DNA of 64,000 bases from Streptomyces sp. SW4 (GTDB lineage Bacteria; Actinomycetota; Actinomycetes; Streptomycetales; Streptomycetaceae), in assembly GCA_003248315.1 (NCBI GenBank), contig QKWM01000004.1:4895001-4959000 (forward strand). The letters run 5' to 3'. The translations under genes and the position numbers were made by a program. This document shows positions 8,838 to 18,704 of this stretch, piece by piece (the first letter of the stretch is position 1; every line of letters begins with the position of its first letter). The notes under the pieces were generated by a model. That model was not told where the DNA came from. It searched no databases and saw only the letters and a list, made by a program, of their open reading frames with translations.

Positions 8838-10076
8838 TCACCAGGTCACCGGCAGGGCCTCGGGCCCGCGGATCAGCGCGCCCTTCTTGAACGGCACGTC
8901 CTCGGGCGGCACCGCGAGCTTCATGCCGGGCACCCGGTCCAGCAGCGTGTCGACGAGCAGCTCCGACTCCAGCCGGGCCAGCATGCCGCCCGGGCAGTAG
9001 TGCGGGCCGAAACCGAAGGACACGTGCGGGTTCGGGCTGCGGAGAAGTCGATGGCGTCCGGGTCCGGGAAGACCTCCGGGTCGCGGTTGGCGGCCAGGTA
9101 CGACACGTAGACCGCGTCGCCCGCCCGGATCCGCACGCCCCGGATCTCCACGTCCTCCAGGGCGATCCGGGACAGCCCGACCGCGTTGCGGTGCGGGATC
9201 CAGCGCAGCAGCTCGTCGATGGCCCTCGGCCGCAGCTCCGGCTCCGACCGCAGGCGTTCGGCGAGCTCCGGGCGGGTCAGCAGGGTGTAGAACATCTGCC
9301 CGCTGTTGTTGGTGACCGCCTCGCCGCCGATCTGGAGCAGCACCGCCAGTCCGACGGCCTCCTCCAGCGTGATCTCGCCCCGGCCGACGGCCGAGCCCAG
9401 CAGCGAGGCCACGTCCTCGCCGGTGCTGTCCTCCCGCAGGCCGATGAGGTCGGCGAAGTAGGCGCTCATCTCGTGCTTGGCCTTCTCGCTGACCTCGGCG
9501 CCGTGCGAGGAGGACAGGATCAGCTGGGTCCAGGTGTGCATGCCGTGCCGGTCGGCCGCGGGGACGCCCATCAGCTCGCAGATCACCGCGATGGGGAACG
9601 GGCTCAGGACGGCCTCGGTGAGGTCGGCGGGGGCCCGTCCGCCAGCATCGCGTCGACCAGCTCGCCGAGCATGGCGCGGGCCTGTTCGCGCACCCGTTCC
9701 ACCCCTCGGGCCGTGAAGGCCGCGGCGACCGAGCGGCGCAGCCGCGTGTGGTCGGGCGGGTCGAGGAAGCCGACCGCGCCGCGGGCCGGGATGAAGTGCG
9801 GCGCCAGCCGGGTCACCTGCCGGTCCATCACGGCCTCCCGGCCGAACCGGGGGTCGTTGGTGACCATGCGCACGTCGTCGTACCGGGTCACCAGCCAGGC
9901 CCAGCCCTCGCCGTTGGGCAGCGAGACACGGGTGACGGGGCCCTCGGCCATCAGCTCGCGCAGCACCGGGTCGAAGTCCGTCCCGGGCAGGTCCAGGGCC
10001 GGCCAGTCCCGGACGGGGGTGCCGTCCCGGGCTCGGGGTCCGGCGGGGCGCTCTGGGGCAGGGTCTCTTCGCTCAC
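8838..10076 (-). CDS. cyp158A2: Cytochrome P450 CYP158A2-like, flaviolin-coupling (three frameshifts)
   Basis: In Streptomyces coelicolor CYP158A2 couples flaviolin into dimers and trimers. The pieces here match that protein closely: NGEGWAWLVTRYDDVR, the B-C region FGREAVMDRQVTRLAPHF, the I helix LLQIGGEAVTNN (no catalytic Thr, as in CYP158A2), ExxR in IDELLRWIPHRN and heme loop FGFGPHYCPGG. One base is missing near 10030, 9630 and 9041. The GTG start overlaps the rppA stop as GTGA, implying translational coupling. Confidence 0.88.
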
Positions 10077-11142
10077 GTTCTCACGCCTCGTGTCTCGTCG
10101 GCGGTCACCCAGCGGCCCAGGGACATCTCCGCGGTGATGCCGGGGCCGAAGCCGGCCAGCAGTCCGCGCGCCCGGGGGCGGGCCGCCCTCGTCGAAGAGC
10201 CGGCGCAGCGCGTCCAGGACGACGGCGCTGGCGATGTTGCCGTACTCGGTGAGTGTCGCCCGGCTGAACCGGAACGCGTGCGGATCGACCTGGAGGAACT
10301 TGCTCAGGTCGTCCAGGATGCGCGGGCCGCCGGCGTGGACGACGTAGAAGTCCAGGTCGGAGGCGTCCCAGCCGTGGTTGCCCGCCAGGTCCATCAGGGC
10401 GGGGCGAGCGGCTCCATGGTGGCCGGCACCCGCTTGTCCAGCAGGAAGTGGAAGCCGGTGGCCTTGACGTCGTACATGATCCACTCTTCGGTCTTGGGGA
10501 TCAGGTACGAGCCGTTGCGCTCCAGCCGGACGCCGGTGCCGCCCTGGCCGCGGACCACCGCGGCGGCGATGCCGTCGCCGAAGAGGCCGTTGGAGAGCAG
10601 GGAGCCGACGCCGATGTCGGTGGGCTGGTAGCACAGCGAGCAGAACTCGCAGGCCACGATCAGCGCGTTGGCCTCGGGTAGGCCGTGCAGAAGTCGTGGG
10701 CCCGGTTGATCGCGGCGCCGCCCGCGGCGCAGCCCAGCTGGGCTATGGGTATCTGACGCGTGGTGCTGTCGAAGCCCATCTCGTTGATCAGCCACGCCGT
10801 CAGCGAGGGCATCATGAAGCCCGTGCACGACACGTAGATGATCACGTCGATGTCGGTGGTGAGGAGCTCCGCGTCGTCCAGGGCCCGCTGGATCACCGCC
10901 GGGACCCGGGCCTTGGCCTCGGCCTCGTAGAGCTTGTTGCGGTCCTCGAAGCCGGGGTGCTTCAGGGTCTCCTCGATGGGCTGCACGATGTGCCGGGTGC
11001 GTACACCGGTGTTCTCGATCAGCCGCAGCGCCAGCGGCAGTTGGGGATGGTCGGCGTGACGCTCGCGCGCCAGCTGGAGCGTCTCCTCCATCGTGATCAC
11101 GTGCTCCGGAACGGACACCGAGGGTCTGCACAAAGTCGCCAT
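10073..11142 (-). CDS. rppA: Type III polyketide synthase, 1,3,6,8-tetrahydroxynaphthalene synthase RppA (three frameshifts)
   Basis: Condenses five malonyl-CoA to 1,3,6,8-tetrahydroxynaphthalene. The start MATLCRPSVSVPEHVITMEE is the RppA N-terminus; the nucleophile is the Cys of QLGCAAGGAAINRAHDF, the His is in VVHAGGPRILDD and the Asn in EYGNIASAVV. CEFCSLCYQPTDIGVGS is also diagnostic. Bases are missing near 10676 and 10400, and one C seems extra near 10165; corrected length is 356 residues. It heads the operon rppA > P450 > cupin. Confidence 0.92.
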
Positions 11143-11323
11143 GAACCGTGCCTGCTTTCGCCTCCCGGGAGGCCCTTCGCCCCCGGTCAGAAAGTGGTTC
11201 ACCTCTAGGGGTGTTCACCCCACACTCACCCGCCGGGGCGACGATCTCTCGCCGGACTACTCCGTCCCGGGGACCGTGGCAGGGTGGAGGGACGACCGCA
11301 CGGCTCGGGTGACGGAGGAAGCG

Positions 11324-12010
11324 ATGGCGCGCACGGCTCGGGAACTGCTGGAGACGACGACCGGGACACTGGCGCCCGACCCGCAGGCCAACCGGCTCGT
11401 GCCGCTGGTGGCGCGCGGCGCCGCCGGCCGGGACACGCTCGCCGCGCTCGCGCTGGAACAGCGGTGGGTGATCGCCGCCGACCGCCGGGCCTTCGCCTAC
11501 CTGGCCCACCGCACGGCCGAGACGCCGCGGACCGCCGCGTACTTCACGGCCCTGGCCGAGGGCGAGGCCGTGGCCGGGCAGCGGCTGGAGGCGTTCGTCG
11601 AGGCCTGCGGCGTGGACGAGGCCCGGTCGGTCGCCTACACCCCGCTGCCGGGCTGCCAGGCCTACCCCGCCTACGTCGCCTGGCTCGCGCTGAACGGCTC
11701 ACCCGCGGAGACCGTGCTCGCGCTGCACGCCAACTTCTCCGCCTGGGGCGGCTACTGTGCCACCATCGCCGGCGCCCTGCGGCGCCACTACGGCTTCTCC
11801 GACGAGGCCTGCGGATTCTTCGACCTCTTCGCCGCACCGGACCCCGAGCTGGAGCACCGGACGACGGCCGCCGTCCAGGAAGGCCTGGACGCCGGGCATC
11901 TCAGCGAGGATCTCGTACGCCGCTACGGGCTGCTGCTGCAGAGCTACGAGCGGATGTTCTGGCACACCCTCTGGGAGAGCGACCGGGGCCGGGCCGGTCA
12001 GGTCGACTGA
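11324..12010 (+). CDS. TenA/heme-oxygenase-fold family protein
   Basis: 228 residues, intact, all-helical. The TenA family includes thiaminase II and many proteins of unknown function. Motifs suggesting it: YLAHRTAETPRTAAYFTALAEGE, then YTPLPGCQAYPAYVAWLAL with a candidate Cys, and ERMFWHTLWESD near the end. GGAGGA sits 4 bases before the ATG at 11324. Divergent from rppA by 181 bases but with no obvious metabolic link. A role in thiamin salvage is not supported by neighbours. Confidence 0.7.
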   Translation: MARTARELLETTTGTLAPDPQANRLVPLVARGAAGRDTLAALALEQRWVIAADRRAFAYLAHRTAETPRTAAYFTALAEGEAVAGQRLEAFVEACGVDEARSVAYTPLPGCQAYPAYVAWLALNGSPAETVLALHANFSAWGGYCATIAGALRRHYGFSDEACGFFDLFAAPDPELEHRTTAAVQEGLDAGHLSEDLVRRYGLLLQSYERMFWHTLWESDRGRAGQVD

Positions 12011-12234
12011 CCGCTGCTGTGGGCGATGCACGCCACGTCGATCCGGTCGGCCAGCTTGGCCAGCTCGATGGTGAGGGCCGCGACCGTGTCCTCGTCCAGG
12101 TCCTGGTCACCGGCCTCGACCAGACGCAGCCACCGGCCGCCCATCGTGCGCAGCAGTTTGCTGACGTCGGCCGCGGCCACCTGCAAGGTGCCGCGGTCGT
12201 CGACGATCAGAGGCAGTGTCACTTCGCGGGTCAC
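11998..12234 (-). CDS. Small conserved Streptomyces protein of unknown function
   Basis: 78 residues starting VTREVTLPLIVDDRGTLQVA; mixed strand-helix pattern, no membrane segment, acidic C-terminal half (EAGDQDLDEDTVAALTIELA). I chose the GTG at 12234; a longer GTG start at 12276 would overlap the aldehyde dehydrogenase stop. It overlaps the tenA-like gene tail-to-tail by 13 bases. No function can be named. Confidence 0.6.
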   Translation of the reverse strand: MTREVTLPLIVDDRGTLQVAAADVSKLLRTMGGRWLRLVEAGDQDLDEDTVAALTIELAKLADRIDVACIAHSSGQST

Positions 12235-12260
12235 AAAAAGGGATCGTAGCCCCGGAACGC

Positions 12261-13646
12261 TCACGCTCCGTGCCACACCGTGGTGATGTTGCAGAACTCG
12301 CGGATTCCGTGTCCGGACAGCTCACGCCCGTAACCCGACCGCTTGACCCCGCCGAAGGGGAACGCCGGGTGCGAGGCCGTCATCCCGTTGACGTACACGC
12401 CGCCCGCCTCCAGGTCCCGCACGAAGCGGTCGACCTCCGACTCGTCGCGGGTCCAGACGTTGGAACTGAGCCCGAAGTCGGTGTCGTTGGCGATGAGCAC
12501 GGCCTCGTCCAGGTCGGCCGCCCGGTACAGCGTGGCGACCGGACCGAACGCCTCCTCCCGGTGGATGCGCATCTCGCGGGTGATGCCGGCCAGCACGGTC
12601 GGCGGGTAGTACCAGCCCGGCCCGTCCGGGCGCTCGCCGCCGCAGAGCACGTCCGCGCCGAGGCGCACCGCGTCGTCGACCAGCTCCACCAGGTCGTTCA
12701 GCCCCTGCTCGCTGGAGAGCGGACCGACCTCCGTGTCCTCCTCCATCGGGTCGCCGACCTTCAGCGCCCGCATGCCCGCGGTGAACCGCTCGGCGAAGGC
12801 GTCGTACACGTCCGCGTGCACGATGAAGCGCTTGGCGGCGATGCACGACTGCCCGGTGTTCTGCGCCCGCGCGTTCACCGCGACCTGGGCGGCCCGGTCG
12901 AGGTCGGCCGAGGGCATGACGACGAACGGGTCGCTGCCGCCCAGCTCCAGCACCGTCTTCTTGATCATCTCGCCGGAGGTGGAGGCCACCGCGCGGCCGG
13001 CGGGCTCGCTGCCGGTGAGGGTGGCCGCCCGCACCCGCTCGTCGCGCAGCACGTCGTCCACCGCGGCGGAGCCGATCAGCAGCGTCTGGAAGCAGCCCTC
13101 GGGGAAGCCGGCCCGGTGGAAGAGGTCCTCCAGGTACAGGGCGGTCTGCGGCACGTTCGAGGCGTGCTTGAGCAGGCCCACGTTGCCCGCCATCAGCGCC
13201 GGCGCCGCGAAGCGGACCACCTGCCACAGCGGGAAGTTCCACGGCATCACCGCGAGCACCGGGCCCAGCGGCCGGTAGCGCACCAGCACCCGGGACGCGC
13301 CCGAGTCCTTCACGTCGGCCTCGGCCGGCTCCTCGTCGGCGAGCAGCCCGGCGGCGTGGTCCGCGTACCAGCGCATCGCCTTGGCGCACTTCGCGGCCTC
13401 CGCGCGGGCCTGCTTGACGGGCTTGCCCATCTCCGTGGTGACGACCCGGCCGATCTCGTCCTGGTCCTGCTCCAGCAGCTCGGCCGCCCGGTGCATCATC
13501 CGGGCGCGCTCCTCGAACGTCGTCGTCCGGTACGTGCGGAAGGTGGCCTCGGCGAGCTGGAGGCGGCGCTCGACCTCCTCCTCGCCCATGGCCTCGTACG
13601 TCCTGACCGTCTCGCCGTTCGCCGGATTGACCGTCGCGATGGGCAT
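12261..13646 (-). CDS. NADP-dependent aldehyde dehydrogenase, succinate-semialdehyde type
   Basis: 461 residues, intact. Motifs: PWNFPLWQVVRFAAPALMAG, the general-base Glu in VLELGGSDPFVV, nucleophile Cys in NTGQSCIAAKRF, and EAFGPVATLY. The short N-terminus (MPIATVNPANGETVRTYEAM) and GGSDPF form are typical of GabD1-like succinate-semialdehyde dehydrogenases; substrate assignment is by resemblance. GGGAGG lies 7 bases before the ATG. Its small downstream neighbour may be co-transcribed. Confidence 0.88.
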   Translation of the reverse strand: MPIATVNPANGETVRTYEAMGEEEVERRLQLAEATFRTYRTTTFEERARMMHRAAELLEQDQDEIGRVVTTEMGKPVKQARAEAAKCAKAMRWYADHAAGLLADEEPAEADVKDSGASRVLVRYRPLGPVLAVMPWNFPLWQVVRFAAPALMAGNVGLLKHASNVPQTALYLEDLFHRAGFPEGCFQTLLIGSAAVDDVLRDERVRAATLTGSEPAGRAVASTSGEMIKKTVLELGGSDPFVVMPSADLDRAAQVAVNARAQNTGQSCIAAKRFIVHADVYDAFAERFTAGMRALKVGDPMEEDTEVGPLSSEQGLNDLVELVDDAVRLGADVLCGGERPDGPGWYYPPTVLAGITREMRIHREEAFGPVATLYRAADLDEAVLIANDTDFGLSSNVWTRDESEVDRFVRDLEAGGVYVNGMTASHPAFPFGGVKRSGYGRELSGHGIREFCNITTVWHGA

Positions 13647-13723
13647 GGCTGACCTCCCTGGCTGCGGGCTGTGCTCCGACCCTCGCGCGCGGCGCCGGGC
13701 ACCGCAACGCGAGAGGGCTCGTC

Positions 13724-14185
13724 TCACGCCGAGTGCTCCGCCAACCGGTCGAGAAACGCCGCCTGCGCCGTGACGATCACCTCGCGGGCCCGGTCCAGCG
13801 GGAGCCAGGCCACCCGGTCCAGCTCCGGGAACTCCTGGGTCCGGCCGGACCGCGGCGGCCACTCCATCAGGAACGTCCCCGGGTCGACGGCCGCCGGGTC
13901 CAGGTCGGCCTCGACCGCCCAGACGGTGACCACCTTGCCGCCGGACTGGCGCACCTCGCCGAGCGGCACCGCCGCGTCCCCGGCGGGCGGCGGCACGCCC
14001 AGCTCCTCCTGGAACTCGCGCCGCGCCGCCTCCCAGGCCGGCTCACCGGCCTCGTACTCGCCCTTCGGGACCGTCCAGGCGCCCCTGTCCCGCCGGGCGA
14101 AGAACGGCCCGCCCATGTGACCGAGCAGCACCTCCAGGCCCTGGCCGGTGCGCCGGTAGAGCAGCAGGCCCGCGCTGCGCCTCAC
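13724..14185 (-). CDS. Nudix hydrolase
   Basis: 153 residues with a complete Nudix box: G(x5)E(x7)REFQEELG starting at GEYEAGEPAWEAARREFQ. The N-terminal RRSAGLLLYRR and FPELDRVAWLPLDRA match the DNA-ligase-associated Nudix type. The GTG start overlaps the ligase stop as GTGA, so the two are translationally coupled. The substrate (nucleotide clean-up or capping products) is unknown; coupling to a ligase hints at repair or nucleotide-pool sanitation. Confidence 0.85.
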   Translation of the reverse strand: MRRSAGLLLYRRTGQGLEVLLGHMGGPFFARRDRGAWTVPKGEYEAGEPAWEAARREFQEELGVPPPAGDAAVPLGEVRQSGGKVVTVWAVEADLDPAAVDPGTFLMEWPPRSGRTQEFPELDRVAWLPLDRAREVIVTAQAAFLDRLAEHSA

Positions 14186-15718
14186 GGGGCCGCCTCCGGG
14201 TGGGCGGCGAGCAGGGTCTCCACCGTGTCGGCGTCCTCGGGCCGCTTGTCCTCGCGGTAGCGGACCACGCGGGCGAAGCGCAGGGTGACGCCGGCCGGGT
14301 AGCGGGTGGAGCGCTGGAGACCGTCGTAGGCGATCTCGACGACCAGTTCGGGGCGGACGGTCACGCCCAGCCGTGTTCCCGTACGGCCAGCTCGCGCAGC
14401 CGCTCGGTCTGCCAGGCGAGCATCTTGTCGGTCATGCCCTTGAAGGTCTTGCCCAGCATCGCGAAGGACCCGTCGGCGGTGCGGGCGCCCAGGTGGAGGT
14501 TGGAGAGCCTGCCGGTGCGCCGGCCGTGCCCCACTCGGCGGCCAGGACCACCAGATCGAGGGTGTGCACGGGCTTCACCTTCAGCCAGGCGGCGCCCCGC
14601 CGGCCGGCGCTGTAGGCGGCGCCGGTGCCCTTGACGACGACGCCCTCGTGGCCCCGCGCCAGTGTCGCGGCGAGGAACTCCTCGGCCGCCGGCACGTCCT
14701 CGGGCCCGGACACGAGCGTGCGGCGCACCCGCATCGGCTCGGGGACCAGCCGGGCCAGCTCGGCGTGGCGCTCGGTCAGCGGCAGGTCGAGCAGGTCGCG
14801 GCCGTCCACGGACAGCACGTCGAAGAAGACGGGGGAGACGGGGACCGCTCGGGCGGCGGTGGCGACGTCGACGCGGGAGCCGACGCGTCCGGCGGTCTCC
14901 TGGAACGACCGGGGGCGCCCGTCCGCGTCGAAGGAGATCACCTCGCCGTCCAGCACGAACCGCTCGCCGGGCAGCTCCCGCACGGCCGCGGTCACCTCCG
15001 GCAGCCGGTCGGTGATGTCGTCCAGGGTGCGCGTGTACAGCCGTACGGTGTCGCCGTCGCGGTGGGCCTGGACGCGGATGCCGTCCAGCTTCTCCTCCAC
15101 GGCGGCGGCGCCCAGCTTCTCCACCGCCTCGGCCACCGAGGAGGCGCTGTGCGCGAGCATCGGCAGCACCGGGCGTCCCACGGTGAGCCGGAACCGTCCC
15201 AGGGCGGGCGGCCCGTCGGCGAGCAGTGCCTCGGCCACGGCCTGGAGCGAGCCCGCCAGCATCACCGCCCGGCGCACGTCCGCCGCGGGCGCGCCGGTCG
15301 CCTGCGCCAGCCCCTCGACGGCCACCGCGTCCAGGGCGCCCTGGCGCACCTCGCCGGTGAGCAGCCCGAACAGGAACCGCTGCTCGTCCTCGGTGGCCGC
15401 GCCCAGCAGCTCGCCGACCAGCCGGGAGCGCTCGGACTGCGCACCGGGGCCGGAGATCCGGGCCAGCTCCGTCAGGCGGGCGTCGACCTCGCGCACGGTC
15501 AGGCCCGGCTCGGCGGCGGGCTCGACCGGACGGCTCAGCACCTTCCAGCCGACGCCGATCCGGCCCTGCGGCAGCCGGCCCGCCAGGTAGGGGATGACGA
15601 TCGGCACGTCCTGCGCCTCCGCCTCGCGGAACAGTTCCGCGAGCAGGGCGGTCTTGCGGGAGCGCGCCGAGGTGGCGGCGACCTCCCGGGACACCTGGGC
15701 CAGCCGGGCGAGGAGCAT
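14182..15718 (-). CDS. lig: ATP-dependent DNA ligase (two frameshifts)
   Basis: About 512 residues after correction. Order: N-terminal DNA-binding domain (LIG N, residues 1-170), adenylation domain with motif I EEKLDGIRVQ (catalytic Lys), motif III FVLDGEVIS, motif IV EGVVVKG and motif V WLKVKP, then the OB-fold. Missing bases near 14530 and 14376 break the C-terminal part; restoring them gives a GKTFKGMTDKMLAWQTERL segment and a TVRPELVVEIAYDGLQRS ending. This is the stand-alone actinobacterial ligase, distinct from LigA and LigD, a repair accessory. Confidence 0.9.
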
Positions 15719-15941
15719 GCAGTCATGGTGCACCGCGAGGAGCGGTCCCACACCCGCCCGCCGGACCGGCCCCGCCTCGCCGGGCCGGCGGGACCGGCCT
15801 CCCGGGAGTTCCGGCCCCCGGGGTTCGGGCCTCTCAGGAGTCCGGCCTCCCGGGAGTTCCGGGCGCGCGGACGCCCGCCGCCGGCGCGCCCCCAGGTAGG
15901 TCCGGGCCGGTCCGGGCCGGTCCGGACGGTCAGGGGGCGTC

Positions 15942-16935
15942 TCAGTCCGTCAGGGTGGCATCCAGGTCGGACATGATCAGGTCGCCGACGATGGCGGAGG
16001 CCGCGCGGTAGCCGCCGCTCGCCGCGTGCACGACCTGCTCCGCGAAGCCGATCGCGTTGCCCGCCGCCCAGACGCCGGGCACGCTGGTCAGGCCCGTCGG
16101 GTCGACGACCGGGTAGGCCCCCACCGGGGTCTCCTTCAGCTCGGCGCCCAGCCGCTCCAGCAGGCCGGTCCGCGGGACCGCCCGCGGGGCCACGAAGACC
16201 ACCGAACGGCCGTGCACCGAGCCGTCGGCCAGCCGCACGCCGGTGACGCGGTCGTCCTCGACGACCAGGGCGGCGACCCTGCCGGGCACCACCTTCACGC
16301 CGGCCGCCGCCAGCCGGCGCAGGTCCTGGTCGGACAGCTCCCCTTCGCCGACCGTGTGCAGGAACAGCGTGACGTCCTTCGACCACTGGGACACCATCAG
16401 TGCCTGGTGCACGCTCATGGCGCTGGTGGCGAGTACGCCGAAGGCCTCGTCGCGCACCTCCCAGCCGTGGCAGAACGGGCAGTGCAGCACGTCCCGGCCG
16501 AACCGCTCGGCGACCCCCGGCACCTCGGGCAGCTCGTCCTTGAGCCCGGTGGTGACGACCAGCCGCCGGGCCCGCACGCTCCGCCCGCCGGCCAGCTCCA
16601 CCACGAAGTCACCGTTCCTGACGACGTCCACCGCCCGGTCGCGGACGAGTTCGACGCCGTAGCCGGCGACCTCCTCCCGGCCCAGGGCGAGGAACTCGGC
16701 CGGCGCCATGCCGTCCCGGGTCAGATAGCCCTGCATGTGCGAGGAGGGCGCGTTGCGCGGCTCGCCGGCGTCGACGACCAGGGTGCGCAGCCGCGCCCTG
16801 CCCAGTACCAGCGCGGCGGACAGCCCGCCGCGCCGCCTCCGACGACGATCACGTCGTACCGGTCCGCGCCGCCGGACCCGTCCGCGGCCCTGCCCGAGGT
16901 CCTGCCCCGGTGCCGTTCCCGGTCTTCTCGGTCAT
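15942..16935 (-). CDS. Thioredoxin-reductase-like FAD disulfide oxidoreductase (two frameshifts)
   Basis: FAD/NAD(P)-binding protein: RYDVIVVGGGAAGLSAA (FAD site, shift inside), an active-site CxxC in LHCPFCHGWEV and a closing VPGVWAAGNAIGFAEQVVHA. The CPFCHGWE form resembles dithiol oxidases (GliT/HlmI-like) rather than true thioredoxin reductases. Bases are missing near 16905 and 16823. GGAGG is 7 bases before the ATG at 16935. Divergent from an XRE-cupin regulator that probably controls it. Confidence 0.82.
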
Positions 16936-16977
16936 GGTGACCACCTCCGCGCCAAAGGTCGCCCAGCACTCCCGGGA

Positions 16978-17012
16978 TTGACAAATATGTTTGCCGGTTC
17001 TGCAATATCGGC
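16978..17012 (+). promoter_or_regulatory. Promoter with inverted repeat, possibly giving a leaderless mRNA
   Basis: TTGACA at 16978-16983 is followed, 17-19 bases on, by TGCAATAT, an extended -10 candidate ending 5 bases before the ATG at 17013. A transcript starting at the usual distance would begin at or near the A of the ATG. TGCCG (16992-16996) and CGGCA (17009-17013) form an inverted repeat across the spacer and -10, a likely autoregulatory operator. Confidence 0.55.
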
Positions 17013-17590
17013 ATGACGACGGACGACGTTCTCGCAGGGGTGGGCCCGCGGCTGCGGCAGATCAGGAAGGAGCGGGAGGTCACGCTCGCTGCGCTCTCCG
17101 AGTCGACCGGCATCTCGGTGAGCACCCTCTCCCGCCTGGAGTCCGGCCTGCGCAAGCCGAGCCTGGAACTGCTGCTGCCGATCGCCCAGGCCCACCAGGT
17201 GCCGCTGGACGAGCTGGTCGGGGCGCCCCCGGTCGGCGACCCCGGGTGCGGGCCAAGCCGATCACGCGGCACGGGCGCACCTACTGGCCGCTGACCCGCC
17301 AGCCCGGCGGGCTCCAGGCGTTCAAGGTCGTGATCCCGCAGGGCACGGAGGAGCCGGAGCCGCGCACCCACGAGGGGTACGAGTGGCTCTACGTCCTCTC
17401 CGGCAGGCTGCGGCTGGTGCTGGGCGAGCACGACGTGGTGCTCACGGCCGGGGAGGCCGCCGAGTTCGACACGCGCGTGCCGCACTGGTTCGGGTCGACA
17501 GGGCAGGGGCCGGTGGAGTTCCTCAGCCTGTTCGGGCCGCAGGGCGAGCGGATGCACGTACGGGCGCGGCCGGCCGCCCGCTCGGGGTGA
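17013..17590 (+). CDS. XRE-family regulator with C-terminal cupin (frameshift near 17240)
   Basis: N-terminal helix-turn-helix: LAALSESTGISVSTLSRLES then GLRKPSLELLLPIAQAHQV. C-terminal cupin: THEGYEWLYVLSGRLRLVLG, VPHWFGS. One C is missing in the CCCC run near 17240; restoring it joins GDP to RVRAKPITRHG and gives about 192 residues, the size of the family. Such regulators sense small ligands through the cupin. Divergent from the CxxC oxidoreductase, so it is its probable regulator. Confidence 0.82.
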
Positions 17591-17733
17591 CGCCTGACAC
17601 GTGACGCGTGACGCGCGACCGCGAGCCCGGCCGCGGTGATGCGGCCGACCCGGCGGAGACTGTTCCCTTCCCGGCAAGCGACCGCTTAGTATGCGGTCGA
17701 CCCGGTCGGACGACGCAGTCGGTGGAGGCCCGC

Positions 17734-18704
17734 ATGCAGGCATGGCAGGTGCACGAGAACGGCGAGCCGGGCGAGGTGATGCGCCTGACGGAAGTGGCGC
17801 CGCCCGCGCCCGGCGACGGCCAGGTCCTGCTCAGGGTCCGCGCCGCGAACATCAACTTCCCCGACGCGCTGCTGTGCCGGGGCAGTACCAGGTGCGGCCC
17901 CCGCTGCCGTTCACGCCCGGCGTGGAGATCTGCGGCGAGACCGAGGACGGCCGCCGGGTCATCGCCAACCCGGCGCTCCCGCACGGCGGCTTCGCCGAGT
18001 ACGCCGTCGCCGACGCCCGCGCGCTGCTGCCCGCGCCGGACGCCCTGGACGACGCCGAGGCCGCCGCCCTGCACATCGGCTACCAGACCGGCTGGTTCGG
18101 CCTGCACCGCCGGGCCGGACTGGAGGCCGGCGAGACCCTGCTCGTCCACGCTGCCGCCGGAGGGGTCGGCAGCGCGGCCGTGCAGCTCGGCAAGGCCGCC
18201 GGCGCCACCGTCATCGGTGTCGTCGGCGGCGCCGAGAAGGCCGCGGTCGCCCGCGAACTGGGCTGCGACACGGTCATCGACCGCACCGGCGAGGACGTCG
18301 TCGCGGCCGTGAAGGAGGCCACCGGCGGACGCGGTGCCGACGTGGTCTACGACCCCGTGGGCGGCGCCGCGTACACCCAGTCCGCCAAGGCCGTCGCCTT
18401 CGAGGGCCGGATCGTGGTCGTCGGCTTCGCCAGCGGCACCATCCCCAGCCCCGCCCTGAACCACGCCCTGGTGAAGAACTACTCGATCCTCGGCCTGCAC
18501 TGGGGCCTGTACAACACCAAGAACCCCGAGCTGGTCCGGCGCTGCCACGAGCACCTCACCGAACTGGCCGCGCGGGGCGCGATCAAGCCGCTGGTCAGCG
18601 AGCGCGTGCCGCTGACGGAGGCGGCCGCCGCCGTGCAGCGGGTCGCCGACGGCGTCACCACCGGCCGGGTCGCCGTCGTCCTGGAGAAGGGAGCCGACGC
18701 ATGA
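17734..18704 (+). CDS. NADPH:quinone oxidoreductase / zinc-free MDR family (frameshift near 17880)
   Basis: Medium-chain dehydrogenase/reductase without zinc ligands: EVAPPAPGDGQVLLRVRAAN, FTPGVEICGE, LLVHAAAGGVGSAAVQLGKA (NADPH-binding), GGRGADVVYDPVGG. A missing G at about 17880 breaks CRGQYQVRPPL; corrected length about 323. GGTGGAGG precedes the ATG. Its stop overlaps the next start as ATGA, so it forms an operon with two acyl-CoA dehydrogenases, suggesting electron handling or enoyl reduction in acyl-CoA catabolism. Confidence 0.85.

Noticed and set aside
11324..12010. TenA-like gene as part of the flaviolin cluster or a TPP-riboswitch gene
   Set aside because: It is transcribed away from rppA, no thi genes are near, and no TPP riboswitch core is visible in the 181-base gap.
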